Shown here piece after piece: positions 45,071-54,155 of a stretch of 64,000 nucleotides of DNA. Positions within the stretch are counted from its first letter, which is position 1. Every line of letters begins with the position of its first letter. The notes beneath the pieces were generated by a model that was given only the letters and a program-made list of their open reading frames with translations, was not told the DNA's origin and ran no database searches. The translations under genes were made by a program, and so were the position numbers. Origin of the DNA: Rikenella sp031551865 (lineage in GTDB: Bacteria > Bacteroidota > Bacteroidia > Bacteroidales > Rikenellaceae); NCBI GenBank assembly GCA_031551865.1, contig JAVBMY010000009.1:1-64000 (forward strand). Reading direction: 5' to 3'.

Positions 45071-45101
45071 CAATATTACGAATTTTTCCAAAAATTTGCA
45101 A
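45071..45101 (-). promoter_or_regulatory. Promoter of gapA
   Basis: On the reverse strand TTG (45101-45099), 20 bases, then TAATATTG (45078-45071), one base off TAnnTTTG. The leader before the gapA ATG is about 80 bases. Confidence 0.6.
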
Positions 45102-45133
45102 TAACTCCGTACCCCTATATTTTATGGCACAAT

Positions 45134-45164
45134 TTTGGAGTGCTACCCGGAATTCCTATCTTTG
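45134..45164 (+). promoter_or_regulatory. Promoter of clpP-clpX
   Basis: TTTG (45134-45137), 19 bases, TATCTTTG (45157-45164): a full match to the Bacteroidetes consensus, 35 bases before the clpP ATG. Confidence 0.8.
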
Positions 45165-45199
45165 TTTTTTGTCACAAACCGTAACCGGAGCCACACAAT

Positions 45200-45868
45200 A
45201 TGAAAGAATTTGAGAAATACGCCCTCTCCCGCGGCATCAGCTCACTGTCGATGCACCGCTATGCCGGGTTCGCCAGCGAATACATATCCCCCACGATCAT
45301 CGAGGAACGCCAGATGAACGTCGCCACGATGGACGTTTTCTCGCGCCTGATGATGGACCGCATCATCTTCCTCGGGGTCCCTATCTACGACGATGCGGCC
45401 AACATCATCCAGGCCCAGATGCTTTTCCTCGAATCCACCGACCCGAGCGCCGACATCCAGGTGTACGTAAACACTCCGGGCGGTTCGGTATCGGCAGGAT
45501 TGGGCATCTACGACACCATGCAGCTCATCGCCCCCGACGTGGCGACAATCTGCACCGGCATGGCCGCCTCGATGGGCGCCATCCTGCTGACCGCCGGAGC
45601 CAAAGGCAAGCGCTCGGCGCTGCAGCACTCGCGCATCATGATCCACCAGCCGCTCGGCGGCGTCGAAGGGCAGGCCAGCGACATCGCCATCACCGCCCAG
45701 CAGATCCTCAAAACCAAAAAAGAACTCTACTCGATCCTCGCGCTCCACACCGGAGTCACCGAAAAACAGATTGAAAAAGACGCCGACCGCGACTTCTGGA
45801 TGACCTCGCAGGAAGCCACCAAATACGGGCTGATCGACGGCGTACTCACCAAACGCGAAGCAAAATAA
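45200..45868 (+). CDS. clpP: ATP-dependent Clp protease proteolytic subunit
   Basis: ClpP forms the barrel-shaped serine protease fed by ClpX. The 222-residue protein has the catalytic Ser124 in GMAASMG, His149 in RIMIHQP and probable Asp198 in DRDFW. It is slightly longer at the N-terminus than the E. coli protein. The stop overlaps the clpX start as TAATG, so the two subunits are translationally coupled. Confidence 0.97.
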   Translation: MKEFEKYALSRGISSLSMHRYAGFASEYISPTIIEERQMNVATMDVFSRLMMDRIIFLGVPIYDDAANIIQAQMLFLESTDPSADIQVYVNTPGGSVSAGLGIYDTMQLIAPDVATICTGMAASMGAILLTAGAKGKRSALQHSRIMIHQPLGGVEGQASDIAITAQQILKTKKELYSILALHTGVTEKQIEKDADRDFWMTSQEATKYGLIDGVLTKREAK

Positions 45869-47124
45869 TGGCAAACAACGATAACCATAATAACGAGCAA
45901 TGCTCTTTTTGCGGCCAGCCGGTCGACCCGGCCGAAGGATTCCTGATCCACGGGCAGGACGCCGCCATCTGCGACGACTGCGCCGAACGGGCCTGGAACA
46001 TTGTGGCCGAAGAGATGCAACGTCAGCAGACGACCGACACCAAACAGGTCGTTTCCGAAGCGCTTTCGATACAAAAGCCGCAATACATCAAAGAATTCCT
46101 CGACCAGTATGTCATCGGGCAGGATCGCGCCAAACGCTACATCTCGGTAGCAGTCTATAACCATTACAAGCGCCTGATGTACAGCGCCGCCGCAAACGAA
46201 ACAAACAAAGACGGTATCGAACTCGATAAATCGAACATCCTGCTCGTGGGCGAGACCGGCACCGGGAAAACCCTCATCGCCCGCACCATCGCCCGCCTGC
46301 TGGGCGTGCCGTTCGCCATCGCCGACGCCACGGCCCTCACCGAAGCCGGCTACGTGGGCGAAGATGTCGAGAGTATCCTCTCGCGCCTGCTCCAGGCCGC
46401 CGACTACGACGTGTCTGCCGCCGAACGCGGGATCGTCTTCATCGACGAAATCGACAAGATCGCCCGCAAAAGCGACAACCCCTCGATCACCCGCGACGTA
46501 AGCGGCGAAGGCGTGCAACAAGCCCTGCTCAAGATCCTCGAAGGCACCGTGGTCAACGTCCCGCCCCAGGGAGGCCGCAAGCACCCCGACCAGAAATACA
46601 TCCAGGTCAACACCTCGAACATCCTGTTCATTGCCGGGGGAGCCTTCGACGGCATCCAGCGCAAGATCGCCCAACGGCTTGGCAGCCGCGTGATGGGCTA
46701 CGGGCAGCAGCAAAAGCTCTCGACGCTCGACCGCGACAACCTGCTGCAATACATCACTCCGCAAGACCTGCGAGGCTTCGGACTGATTCCCGAACTCGTG
46801 GGACGCCTCCCGGTACTGACCTACCTCGAACCCCTCTCGCACGATGCCCTCAAACGCATCCTCACCGAGCCTAAAAATGCAATTATCAAACAATACGTGC
46901 AACTGTTCGAGATGGACGGTGTGAAACTCACGTTCGACCCGGCCGCGCTCGACTACATCGTCGACCAGGCCGTAGAGCAGAAACTCGGTGCCCGCGGCCT
47001 GCGCGCCATCTGCGAGACCATCATGATCGACGCCATGTTCGACGTACCCGCCTCGGACCGCAAGACCTTCCGGGTCACCCTGCCCTACGCCAAATCGAAG
47101 ATCGAAGCCGCCAAAGTCGCCTGA
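45868..47124 (+). CDS. clpX: ATP-dependent Clp protease ATPase subunit ClpX
   Basis: ClpX unfolds tagged proteins and passes them to ClpP. The 418-residue protein has the N-terminal zinc finger (Cys12, Cys15, Cys35, Cys38), Walker A GETGTGKT at 128-135, Walker B IVFIDEIDKI near 190, and the pore loop region GYVGEDVE near 155. The IGF-type loop that docks on ClpP is not obvious in the usual form. It directly follows clpP. Confidence 0.97.
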   Translation: MANNDNHNNEQCSFCGQPVDPAEGFLIHGQDAAICDDCAERAWNIVAEEMQRQQTTDTKQVVSEALSIQKPQYIKEFLDQYVIGQDRAKRYISVAVYNHYKRLMYSAAANETNKDGIELDKSNILLVGETGTGKTLIARTIARLLGVPFAIADATALTEAGYVGEDVESILSRLLQAADYDVSAAERGIVFIDEIDKIARKSDNPSITRDVSGEGVQQALLKILEGTVVNVPPQGGRKHPDQKYIQVNTSNILFIAGGAFDGIQRKIAQRLGSRVMGYGQQQKLSTLDRDNLLQYITPQDLRGFGLIPELVGRLPVLTYLEPLSHDALKRILTEPKNAIIKQYVQLFEMDGVKLTFDPAALDYIVDQAVEQKLGARGLRAICETIMIDAMFDVPASDRKTFRVTLPYAKSKIEAAKVA

Positions 47125-47193
47125 CACCGGCCCGAACGACATAATTCCCCGAACCGGACTACACTTAAGAAACGCCTTTTGCGCATTACACAC

Positions 47194-48549
47194 ATGAACC
47201 AACTCACCGCCATATCGCCCGTCGACGGCCGCTACCGCAAAACCACCGAGCAACTGGCCGATTACTTCTCGGAATACGCCCTGATCCGCTACCGGGTCGA
47301 AGTCGAGATCGAATATTTTATAGAGCTTTGCAAACTTCCTCTGCCGCAACTCAAGGATTTTGGCGCCGGGAATTTCGACGCCCTGCGCAGCATCTACAAA
47401 AACTTCAGCGAGAAAGACGCCGAACGTGTCAAGGAAATCGAAAAGACCACCAACCACGACGTCAAAGCCGTCGAGTACCTCATCAAAGAGAAAATGGACG
47501 GGCTCGGCCTCGGCAGCAGCCGCGAATTCATCCATTTCGGGCTCACCTCGCAGGACATCAATAACACCGCGACCCCGCTGAGCCTCAAACGGGCGCTCGA
47601 AAACGTCTACATGCCCGCCATCGACGGAATCGTCGACCTGCTCGTGGCCCGCGCCAACGAATGGAACCACATTCCGCTGCTGGCCCGCACCCACGGCCAG
47701 CCCGCCTCACCCACCGTGCTCGGCAAAGAGATCATCGTATTCGTCGAACGGCTCGAAAAACAGATCGCCCAACTGCAGGAGATCCCATACTCCGCCAAAT
47801 TCGGAGGCGCCACGGGTAATTTCAACGCCCACAACGCCGCATACCCCGGGATAGACTGGGTGGACTTCGCCAACCGCTTCGTCAACGAAATCCTCGAACT
47901 CGACCGATCGCAATACACCACACAGATCGAGCACTACGACAACATGGCAGCCACGTTCGATGCCCTCAAGCGCATCAACACCATATTGATCGACCTCTGC
48001 CGCGACATCTGGAGCTACATTTCGATGGAGTACTTCAAACAGCAGATCAAAGCGGGAGAAGTAGGCTCCTCGGCCATGCCCCACAAAGTGAATCCCATCG
48101 ACTTCGAGAATGCCGAAGGGAACCTCGGGCTGGCCAACGCCCTGTTCGAACACCTGTCGGCCAAGCTCCCCGTATCGCGCCTGCAACGCGATCTCACGGA
48201 CTCCACCGTACTGCGCAACATCGGCGTACCTGTGGCCCACACGATCATCGCCCTCAGCTCGCTGAAAAAAGGGCTGAATAAGCTGTTGCTGAACGAAACC
48301 GCCATCGACGCCGACCTCGAAGCCAACTGGGCCGTGGTGGCCGAGGGTATCCAGACCATCCTCCGACGCGAGAATTATCCCAACCCGTACGAAGCACTAA
48401 AAGCCCTGACCCGCAAGAACGAAGCCGTCACCCGCGAAACCATGGCCTCGTTCATCGAGGGGCTCGACGTATCGGAAAACATAAAGGAAGAACTCCGCGC
48501 CCTGTCGCCCCAAAGCTACACCGGAGTGTTCCGCGCAGGGAAGCAATAG
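47194..48549 (+). CDS. purB: Adenylosuccinate lyase
   Basis: PurB acts twice in purine synthesis, releasing fumarate from SAICAR and from adenylosuccinate. The 451-residue protein starts MNQLTAISPVDGRY, as in the long PurB subtype, has ARTHGQPASPTVLGKE near 167 and the fumarase/lyase signature SSAMPHKVNP near 292. A TTG at 47179 is in frame but the ATG at 47194 fits the family. It lies 69 bases after clpX and may be read from the same transcript. Confidence 0.96.
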   Translation: MNQLTAISPVDGRYRKTTEQLADYFSEYALIRYRVEVEIEYFIELCKLPLPQLKDFGAGNFDALRSIYKNFSEKDAERVKEIEKTTNHDVKAVEYLIKEKMDGLGLGSSREFIHFGLTSQDINNTATPLSLKRALENVYMPAIDGIVDLLVARANEWNHIPLLARTHGQPASPTVLGKEIIVFVERLEKQIAQLQEIPYSAKFGGATGNFNAHNAAYPGIDWVDFANRFVNEILELDRSQYTTQIEHYDNMAATFDALKRINTILIDLCRDIWSYISMEYFKQQIKAGEVGSSAMPHKVNPIDFENAEGNLGLANALFEHLSAKLPVSRLQRDLTDSTVLRNIGVPVAHTIIALSSLKKGLNKLLLNETAIDADLEANWAVVAEGIQTILRRENYPNPYEALKALTRKNEAVTRETMASFIEGLDVSENIKEELRALSPQSYTGVFRAGKQ

Positions 48550-48744
48550 AAACAGGCCATTGCAGGGTGCGCATCCCCAAGTATCCCATGAAAAAAGGCT
48601 TTCCCTGGATATTCCGTATTCCGGCCAATGAAGAAGAGCATGTATCATCTCCTGTCCAACTGCACCTGACAAAATCGCGCCAAAATGCCAGCCTCCGGAA
48701 AAAGGCACGCAATTTGTTAGACCTCTGAAACCAAACAGAACCCA

Positions 48745-49257
48745 ATGAAATTCCAAACCTTGTGTACCCTTGCCGTTTCGGCCCTCTTCTTTTGCAGTTG
48801 TTCAGGCGACGGAAAAAGTGCGTTTTCGCCGGTAGATTCCATTAAGCAGGCCGACCAACTCAAAATAGAAGCCTGGCAAACGGTAATGGACATCAACCGG
48901 CTCGCCCTGACCGAACGGAACCGCGATAGCCTCGCCCCCCTGCTCAGCGAACACATGGTGATCCAGTGTCCCGGCATGGGCAATGCACACATCGAAGGCC
49001 GGCAGAACGCACTCGACGCCTACGACCAATACGCCGGCTATGCCAAAGTGCACGAAGTTATTACCAGCGAACCGCTCGTGCAGCTATACGACGGCAACCT
49101 GTGCGCCGTGGTGGGCTACCACTACGAGTTCCGCACCGAAACCGTGGCAGAACACAAACCCGAGACCTTCATCGGCAAAGACATGTACTTTCTCGTGCGC
49201 GAGGATGGACGCTGGGTCGCCGCGGCCCAACACTATTCGATAGAATCAACCAACTAA
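48745..49257 (+). CDS. SnoaL/NTF2-like lipoprotein
   Basis: The 170-residue protein has a lipoprotein leader ending FCSC (Cys19) and a cone-shaped NTF2/SnoaL-like fold in the mature part: NRLALTERNRDSLAPLLSE, then MGNAHIEGRQNALDAY and GRWVAAAQHYS. Such domains bind small molecules or act as isomerases or non-enzymatic modules; no specific function can be given. It is followed after 17 bases by rubredoxin. Confidence 0.75.
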   Translation: MKFQTLCTLAVSALFFCSCSGDGKSAFSPVDSIKQADQLKIEAWQTVMDINRLALTERNRDSLAPLLSEHMVIQCPGMGNAHIEGRQNALDAYDQYAGYAKVHEVITSEPLVQLYDGNLCAVVGYHYEFRTETVAEHKPETFIGKDMYFLVREDGRWVAAAQHYSIESTN

Positions 49258-49274
49258 AACCCCATATAAAAACC

Positions 49275-49436
49275 ATGGACAAATACAAATGCGAAGTGTG
49301 CGGATACGTGTATGATCCCTCCGCAGGCGATCCCGACAGCGGCATAGCCCCCGGAACCCCTTTCGAACAAATCCCCGAAGACTGGGAATGCCCGCTGTGC
49401 GGCGTAACCAAAGAAATGTTCAAGAAAGTAGAGTAA
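49275..49436 (+). CDS. Rubredoxin
   Basis: The 53-residue protein has the two iron-binding pairs Cys6/Cys9 (CEVCGYVYDP) and Cys39/Cys42 (CPLCG) and the expected aromatic core (Tyr4, Tyr11, Tyr13, Trp37). It is a one-electron carrier, often used for peroxide or superoxide reduction in anaerobes. No oxygen-detoxifying partner gene is adjacent. It lies in a probable operon with the SnoaL-like and DUF4834 genes. Confidence 0.96.
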   Translation: MDKYKCEVCGYVYDPSAGDPDSGIAPGTPFEQIPEDWECPLCGVTKEMFKKVE

Positions 49437-49458
49437 CCCTTCAGCGTTCTAGTTCCCG

Positions 49459-49746
49459 ATGGACGGTTTCCTGACCTTCGTATTAATCGTTATTGTAGGC
49501 TTCTGGCTGCTCGGGATTCTCGGGCGGGCGTGGTTGCGTATGCTGATACGCCGCAACGGGAACGGAGCGACAGGAGGTTCGTGGACATTCGGGGGCGCTG
49601 CGGGTAATCGTGGGAGATCACGCAATACGCGCCCCGAAGGCGAAGTCACCGTGACCGACAACGAGACACCCGGTACCCCAATCAACCGCCGCGTGGGCGA
49701 ATACGTTGAATACGAAGAAGTCGGCACTCCCGACAACCATCAATAA
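49459..49746 (+). CDS. DUF4834 family small membrane protein
   Basis: The 95-residue protein has one N-terminal membrane segment (about 3-22), a basic stretch RMLIRRNG and a Gly/Arg/Thr-rich tail ending VGEYVEYEEV. That arrangement is typical of DUF4834, a family known mainly from Bacteroidetes. Function unknown. It closes the short operon before the terminator at 49775. Confidence 0.75.
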   Translation: MDGFLTFVLIVIVGFWLLGILGRAWLRMLIRRNGNGATGGSWTFGGAAGNRGRSRNTRPEGEVTVTDNETPGTPINRRVGEYVEYEEVGTPDNHQ

Positions 49747-49774
49747 CCTCCCCCTCTCGGGCAAGATCATAAAG

Positions 49775-49804
49775 AACCTGTACGGCTTTTACACCGTGCA
49801 GGTT
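49775..49804 (+). terminator. Terminator after the DUF4834 gene
   Basis: AACCTGTACGG pairs with CCGTGCAGGTT (one G-U) across 8 bases and runs into TTTTGTTTTTT. Confidence 0.85.
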
Positions 49805-49826
49805 TTTTGTTTTTTCAGCCGGACAG

Positions 49827-49857
49827 TTGTGTACAAAGGAATTTTTACATAACTTTG
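49827..49857 (+). promoter_or_regulatory. Promoter of tRNA-Ser
   Basis: TTG (49827-49829), 20 bases, TAACTTTG (49850-49857); the tRNA starts 40 bases further on. Confidence 0.75.
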
Positions 49858-49896
49858 AGGGCTGTGAAAAGGCACTTCGCCTCACACCCACAACAT

Positions 49897-49984
49897 GGAG
49901 AAATGGCCGAGTGGTCGAAGGCGCGCGCCTGGAAAGTGCGTATACCCCACAAGGGTATCGGGGGTTCGAATCCCTTTTTCTCCG
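49897..49984 (+). tRNA. tRNA-Ser (anticodon GGA)
   Basis: Acceptor stem GGAGAAA/TTTCTCC, anticodon loop CTGGAAA with GGA, a long variable arm (TATACCCCACAAGGGTATC) as in class II tRNAs, T loop GTTCGAATC, discriminator G. It reads UCC and UCU. Confidence 0.95.
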
Positions 49985-50054
49985 CACCGGAAACACTAAC
50001 ACAAATACATAAACAAACAACACTCTAACCAATTTCAAAAACCTAGACTTCATT

Positions 50055-50852
50055 ATGAAAAAACTTCTGACAGTAGTGTCAATCGCCGCTCTCATGAGCT
50101 TTGGCACCGTTAACCTCTACGCACAAGATACCACGTCAACTGCGCAGACCGAACAACAAGTACAGCCCGCAGACCAAAACGCCACTGCTGCCGAAGCTAC
50201 TGAAGCTGACCTTGGTGGTGAACCCATGCACCAGGCACTCAAGCAAAAGTTCATTGAAGGTGGTGTGGGCTGGATGTCTCCCATTCTGCTCTGTTTGGTA
50301 CTTGGTCTTGCCATCGTAATCGAACGCGTGATCTTCCTTAACATGTCGACCGTCAACACCAAAAAACTGCTCGCCAACGTGGAAGAAGCCCTCAAAACCA
50401 AAGGCGTCGAAGCAGCCAAAGAAATCTGCCGCAACACCCGTGGTCCCGTAGCCTCGATCTTCTATCAGGGTCTCGACCGTACCGATGAAGGCATCGACGT
50501 AGTTGAAAAATCAATGGTTGCCTACGGTTCAGTACAAAACGGCCAACTCGAAAACGGCCTTTCATGGATCTCGCTCTTCATCGCCCTCTCTCCGATGCTC
50601 GGGTTCATGGGTACGGTAGTAGGTATGATCATGGCCTTCGACGCCATCGAAGCTGCCGGCGACATCGCTCCCGCACTCGTGGCAGGGGGTATGAAAGTAG
50701 CCCTTTTGACTACCGTAGCCGGTCTTATCGTGGCAGTTATCCTCCAACTTTTCTACAACTACCTGATCGCAAAAATCGACAGCCTTACGCTCGCCATGGA
50801 AGACAGCTCTATTTCGCTGATCGACATGCTTACCAAATACACAAAAAAATAA
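50055..50852 (+). CDS. exbB: MotA/TolQ/ExbB proton channel family protein
   Basis: ExbB with ExbD converts the proton gradient into force for TonB-dependent outer-membrane import. The 265-residue protein has an N-terminal signal-like segment (1-23), a Gln/Ala/Glu-rich stretch, and three membrane segments near 75-95, 172-196 and 212-232, with the family core LGFMGTVVGMIMAFDAIEAAGDI and GGMKVALLTTVAGL. It heads a set with a small membrane protein and two ExbD-like genes. No TonB gene follows in the window. Whether it energises TonB or a Tol-like system is not shown. Confidence 0.9.
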   Translation: MKKLLTVVSIAALMSFGTVNLYAQDTTSTAQTEQQVQPADQNATAAEATEADLGGEPMHQALKQKFIEGGVGWMSPILLCLVLGLAIVIERVIFLNMSTVNTKKLLANVEEALKTKGVEAAKEICRNTRGPVASIFYQGLDRTDEGIDVVEKSMVAYGSVQNGQLENGLSWISLFIALSPMLGFMGTVVGMIMAFDAIEAAGDIAPALVAGGMKVALLTTVAGLIVAVILQLFYNYLIAKIDSLTLAMEDSSISLIDMLTKYTKK

Positions 50853-50891
50853 GACCGTATTTTGCGATCTAAATAAAGATACAGAAGAGAG

Positions 50892-51296
50892 ATGAAAAAC
50901 CTTTCAATAATAAAATATGTCCTGCTCATTGTATCGGCAGTACTCGTAACGCTCGGTATGACCGGAGTTATGGATGTGGATACGATGCTCGCATGGACCG
51001 CCGTCATGCTCGGTATCACCGTGCTGTTGGTCATCATACTGCCCCTGATCGGAATCGCCCAGAACCCCAAAGGTGCCAAACGAGGTCTTATCGGCCTGGT
51101 AATTATCGCCCTGGTATTCCTGGTGTGCTTCCTTCTTGCCGATGCTACCCCCGTGTACGTATCTGCCGGAACCCAGATATATGATGATAAAACAGGCCTG
51201 ATCGTCAGCGACATGGGAATCTATGCCATTTACATATCGCTTGCCGGAGCCATCCTGACCATCATCGGCACCGAAATCTACAAATCATTCAAATAG
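50892..51296 (+). CDS. Small four-segment membrane protein of unknown function
   Basis: The 134-residue protein has about four hydrophobic segments (near 7-24, 33-55, 64-83 and 108-128) with a loop VYVSAGTQIYDDKTGLIVSD between the last two. It has no motif I know. Its place between exbB and the exbD genes with short gaps (39 and 11 bases) implies a role in the same energising complex. Confidence 0.75.
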   Translation: MKNLSIIKYVLLIVSAVLVTLGMTGVMDVDTMLAWTAVMLGITVLLVIILPLIGIAQNPKGAKRGLIGLVIIALVFLVCFLLADATPVYVSAGTQIYDDKTGLIVSDMGIYAIYISLAGAILTIIGTEIYKSFK

Positions 51297-51307
51297 CCAA
51301 AAGAAAA

Positions 51308-51886
51308 ATGGCAAAAAGACAATTACAAGAAATCAACGCAGGCTCGATGGCCGACATCGCGTTCCTTCTCTTGATCTTTTGGCTGATGACAACCTCGATG
51401 AATACCGACAGCGGTATCAGTCGCAAGTTGCCTCCCATTGCAGATCTGGAGAACGACCCGGGCATCGACGAACACGAACGCAACGTGTTGCAGGTGTTCG
51501 TGAGCGGCAGCAACCAACTCCTCGTTGCCGGACAGCGTATGGATGTCTCGGGCCTCAAAGACGTGGCCAAGTTGTTCATACAAAACCCGGCCAACGACCC
51601 CAACCTGCCTGAGAAAGTGATGACCGAACTCCCCTTGCTCGGCAACTACCCCGTAAGCAAAGGTATCGTTTCGCTTCAGAACGACCGGGCCACCAGCTAC
51701 GAAACGTACATCAGCGTACAGAACGAGTTGACCCGCGCATTCAGCGAAGCTCGTAACGACCTTGCCGTGGCCAAGTTCAGTAGAACCTACGGCGAACTGA
51801 ACGATGACCAACGTACAGCTATCAACAAAGCGATCCCCGTGAAGATATCCGAAGCGGAACCGCGTAACCTGACAGGAGGAAAATAA
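51308..51886 (+). CDS. exbD: ExbD/TolR family biopolymer transport protein
   Basis: The 192-residue protein has the ExbD architecture: a short basic cytosolic start, one membrane segment (MADIAFLLLIFWLMTTSM, about 15-33) with the proton-carrying Asp17, and a periplasmic domain. The periplasmic part is larger than in E. coli ExbD (141 residues). It starts 1 base after a tight gap to the second exbD gene, TAATATG. Confidence 0.9.
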   Translation: MAKRQLQEINAGSMADIAFLLLIFWLMTTSMNTDSGISRKLPPIADLENDPGIDEHERNVLQVFVSGSNQLLVAGQRMDVSGLKDVAKLFIQNPANDPNLPEKVMTELPLLGNYPVSKGIVSLQNDRATSYETYISVQNELTRAFSEARNDLAVAKFSRTYGELNDDQRTAINKAIPVKISEAEPRNLTGGK

Positions 51887-51887
51887 T

Positions 51888-52352
51888 ATGTCCGTTTACA
51901 AAAAAGGCGGCAGTAAAGCCACGCCGGGAATCGGCACATCGTCGCTGCCCGACATCGTATTCATGATCCTCTTCTTCTTCATGGCCACCACTTCCATGCG
52001 CGAAGTAACCATGAAAGTCGATGTAGACGCACCTTATGCCAGTGAAGTCCAGAAACTGGAAAAGAAATCACTCGTAAGCTACGTCTACGTGGGAGCTCCC
52101 AAAGAAGCTAAGTTCGGGTCAGCACCCCGTATCCAGCTCAACGACGATTTCAGTACCCTGACCCACATCGGCCAGTTCGTAGCTGCTGAGCGCAACAAAC
52201 TCAGCGAAGCCGACCGCCCCGAAATGACCGTCAGCCTGAAAATCGACAAAAACGTACGTATGGGCCTCGTCACAGACATCAAACAAGAGTTACGCAAAGC
52301 CAACGCGCTGAACATCAGCTACTCGGCAAAGAAAACCGCGTCAGCTCAATAA
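51888..52352 (+). CDS. exbD: Second ExbD/TolR family protein
   Basis: The 154-residue protein has a Gly/Lys-rich cytosolic start, one membrane segment with SLPDIVFMILFFFMATTSM (Asp21 as the proton carrier) and a compact periplasmic domain. Two different ExbD proteins behind one ExbB are usual in Bacteroidetes. The two may form a mixed dimer (inference). Confidence 0.9.
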   Translation: MSVYKKGGSKATPGIGTSSLPDIVFMILFFFMATTSMREVTMKVDVDAPYASEVQKLEKKSLVSYVYVGAPKEAKFGSAPRIQLNDDFSTLTHIGQFVAAERNKLSEADRPEMTVSLKIDKNVRMGLVTDIKQELRKANALNISYSAKKTASAQ

Positions 52353-52416
52353 CCTCTCCCCGAAAAGCCCTCCCCGGATGATCTTCTCAAGGGACGGGAC
52401 TCCTTCGGCAAGCTAC

Positions 52417-52447
52417 AAGCGCCGTATCCTTAAAGGATACGGCGCTT
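52417..52447 (+). terminator. Terminator of the exbB/exbD operon
   Basis: AAGCGCCGTATCC pairs perfectly with GGATACGGCGCTT around a short loop and is followed by GCTTTTTT. Confidence 0.92.
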
Positions 52448-52506
52448 GCTTTTTTACCGGTCTCTCCAACCGGAGATTCCGCACCAATTGAGAACACAGC
52501 ATACAA

Positions 52507-52535
52507 AAAGCCGCCCCCTGCAAGGGGACGGCTTT
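52507..52535 (-). terminator. Terminator of the nfn genes
   Basis: AAAGCCGCCCCCTGC pairs with GGGGACGGCTTT, and on the reverse strand TTTTTGTAT follows. It lies 82 bases past the nfnB-like stop. Confidence 0.85.
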
Positions 52536-52616
52536 CCGGCGGAAAGTATCACTTTGATTTTTAGTCGGTCCGGAGAGAGTATGATGACCGATAGGAGCGA
52601 AAGAGCAAGAGAAGGG

Positions 52617-54002
52617 CTATTTCTCCCGGATGTAAGTATCTATCGCAGCCGCAGCCTTTCGTCCTGCACCCATCGCCAGAATCACCGTAGCCGAGCCTGT
52701 GACGGCATCGCCTCCGGCAAACACGCCCGGACGGGTCGTCGCCCCGTCATCGGTGGCCACGATGCCTCCGCGACGAGTCGTTTCCAGGCCGGGCGTCGTA
52801 GCGGCAATCAGAGGATTGGGCGAAGTCCCCAACGCCATAATCACCACATCGCATTCGATCTCGAATTCCGACCCGGGGACCTCGATCGGCGAACGACGAC
52901 CCGACTCATCGGGTTCGCCCAACTCCATGCGGACACAGCGGATCGCACGCACCCAGCCCTTCTCGTCGCCAAGTATGGCCACCGGATTAGTGAGCATCTG
53001 GAAATCAATACCTTCTTCTACTGCATGATGCACTTCTTCGGAACGGGCCGGAAGCTCCTGCTGGGAACGGCGGTATACGATAAAAGCCTCGCTGCCGAGG
53101 CGTTTGGCGGTACGCACGGCATCCATCGCCACGTTGCCCCCGCCGACCACTACGACCCGATCGCCCGTAAAAATGGGCGTATCGTAGCTTTCGTCGAAAG
53201 CCTTCATCAGATTGGTCCGCGTCAGGAATTCATTGGCCGACACCACCCCGTTCAGGTTCTCGCCATCGATGCCCATGAATTTGGGCAATCCGGCGCCGCT
53301 CCCGACGAAAACGGCCGAGAAACCTTCTTCATCAAGCAGTTGGTCGATGGTTATGGTGCGGCCGACCACCACATCGGTTTCGATCTTCACACCGAGGCGG
53401 CGGACGCTTTCGATCTCTTTTTCAACCACCTTATGCTTGGGCAGGCGGAATTCCGGGATGCCGTACTCCAGCACACCGCCGGGGCGGTGAAGCACCTCGA
53501 AGATCGTCACGTCATAGCCCAGCTTGGCCAGGTCGGAAGCGCAGGAAAGGCCTGCCGGACCACTGCCTACAATGGCCACCTTGTGCCCGTTCGGAGCAGC
53601 AGGCTCTACGAGCCGAATATTATTCTCGTGCCCCCAGTCGCCGACAAAGCGTTCAAGCTTGCCGATCGACACCGGTTCGCCCTTGATACCCAGGATACAC
53701 GATCCCTCACACTGGCTCTCCTGCGGGCAGACACGACCGCATACCGAGGGCAGCGAACTGTCTTCGGCAATCGTACGCGCTGCCGAGGCGAAATCCCCTT
53801 CGAGCACACTCATGATGAAACGCGGTATCTGTATGCTGACGGGGCAAGCGGCTACGCAACGTGGGTTTTTGCAGTTCAGGCAACGTGACGCTTCGAGTTG
53901 CGCCTCTTCCACGTTGTAGCCGTAGCACACCTCTTCGAAATTGGTAGCCCTCACGGCCGGGTCCTGTTCCCGGACGGGTACCCGTCCTATCTTATTTGCC
54001 AT
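52617..54002 (-). CDS. NfnB-like NADPH-binding subunit (glutamate synthase small-subunit family)
   Basis: The 461-residue protein has an N-terminal domain with two 4Fe-4S motifs: Cys41, Cys44, Cys49, Cys53 and Cys88, Cys92, Cys98, Cys102. An FAD/NADPH two-domain reductase follows, with VAIVGSGPAGLSCASDL and VVVVGGGNVAMDA. Alone it would be called GltD-like. Next to an NfnA-like gene, and with no glutamate synthase large subunit, the better reading is the beta subunit of NADH-dependent ferredoxin:NADP+ oxidoreductase. That enzyme bifurcates electrons between NADPH, NAD and ferredoxin. Confidence 0.85.
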   Translation of the reverse strand: MANKIGRVPVREQDPAVRATNFEEVCYGYNVEEAQLEASRCLNCKNPRCVAACPVSIQIPRFIMSVLEGDFASAARTIAEDSSLPSVCGRVCPQESQCEGSCILGIKGEPVSIGKLERFVGDWGHENNIRLVEPAAPNGHKVAIVGSGPAGLSCASDLAKLGYDVTIFEVLHRPGGVLEYGIPEFRLPKHKVVEKEIESVRRLGVKIETDVVVGRTITIDQLLDEEGFSAVFVGSGAGLPKFMGIDGENLNGVVSANEFLTRTNLMKAFDESYDTPIFTGDRVVVVGGGNVAMDAVRTAKRLGSEAFIVYRRSQQELPARSEEVHHAVEEGIDFQMLTNPVAILGDEKGWVRAIRCVRMELGEPDESGRRSPIEVPGSEFEIECDVVIMALGTSPNPLIAATTPGLETTRRGGIVATDDGATTRPGVFAGGDAVTGSATVILAMGAGRKAAAAIDTYIREK

Positions 54003-54035
54003 GTTATTATGGTGTGTTTTCTATAGATTTTATCC

Positions 54036-54120
54036 ATGTCATCCCCGGGAGGGGCACCGAGGTATCTCAGCATGACTATCGCATAGTATTAGATCCTGCT
54101 TCGGCAAGCTTGGGATTACA
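54036..54120. repeat. Degenerate GTCATCC-family palindrome between the nfn genes
   Basis: ATGTCATCCCCGGG at one end faces GCTTGGGATTACAT at the other, with only partial pairing inside. It fills the 153-base gap between the two subunit genes. Confidence 0.5.
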
Positions 54121-54155
54121 TAAGATTGAGTAGCGCTACACGCCCCGGTTCAGGT

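Noticed and set aside
48588..48728. Small frame of 46 codons between purB and the SnoaL-like gene
   Set aside because: It has a start and looks moderately protein-like, but no promoter, conserved motif or context supports it.
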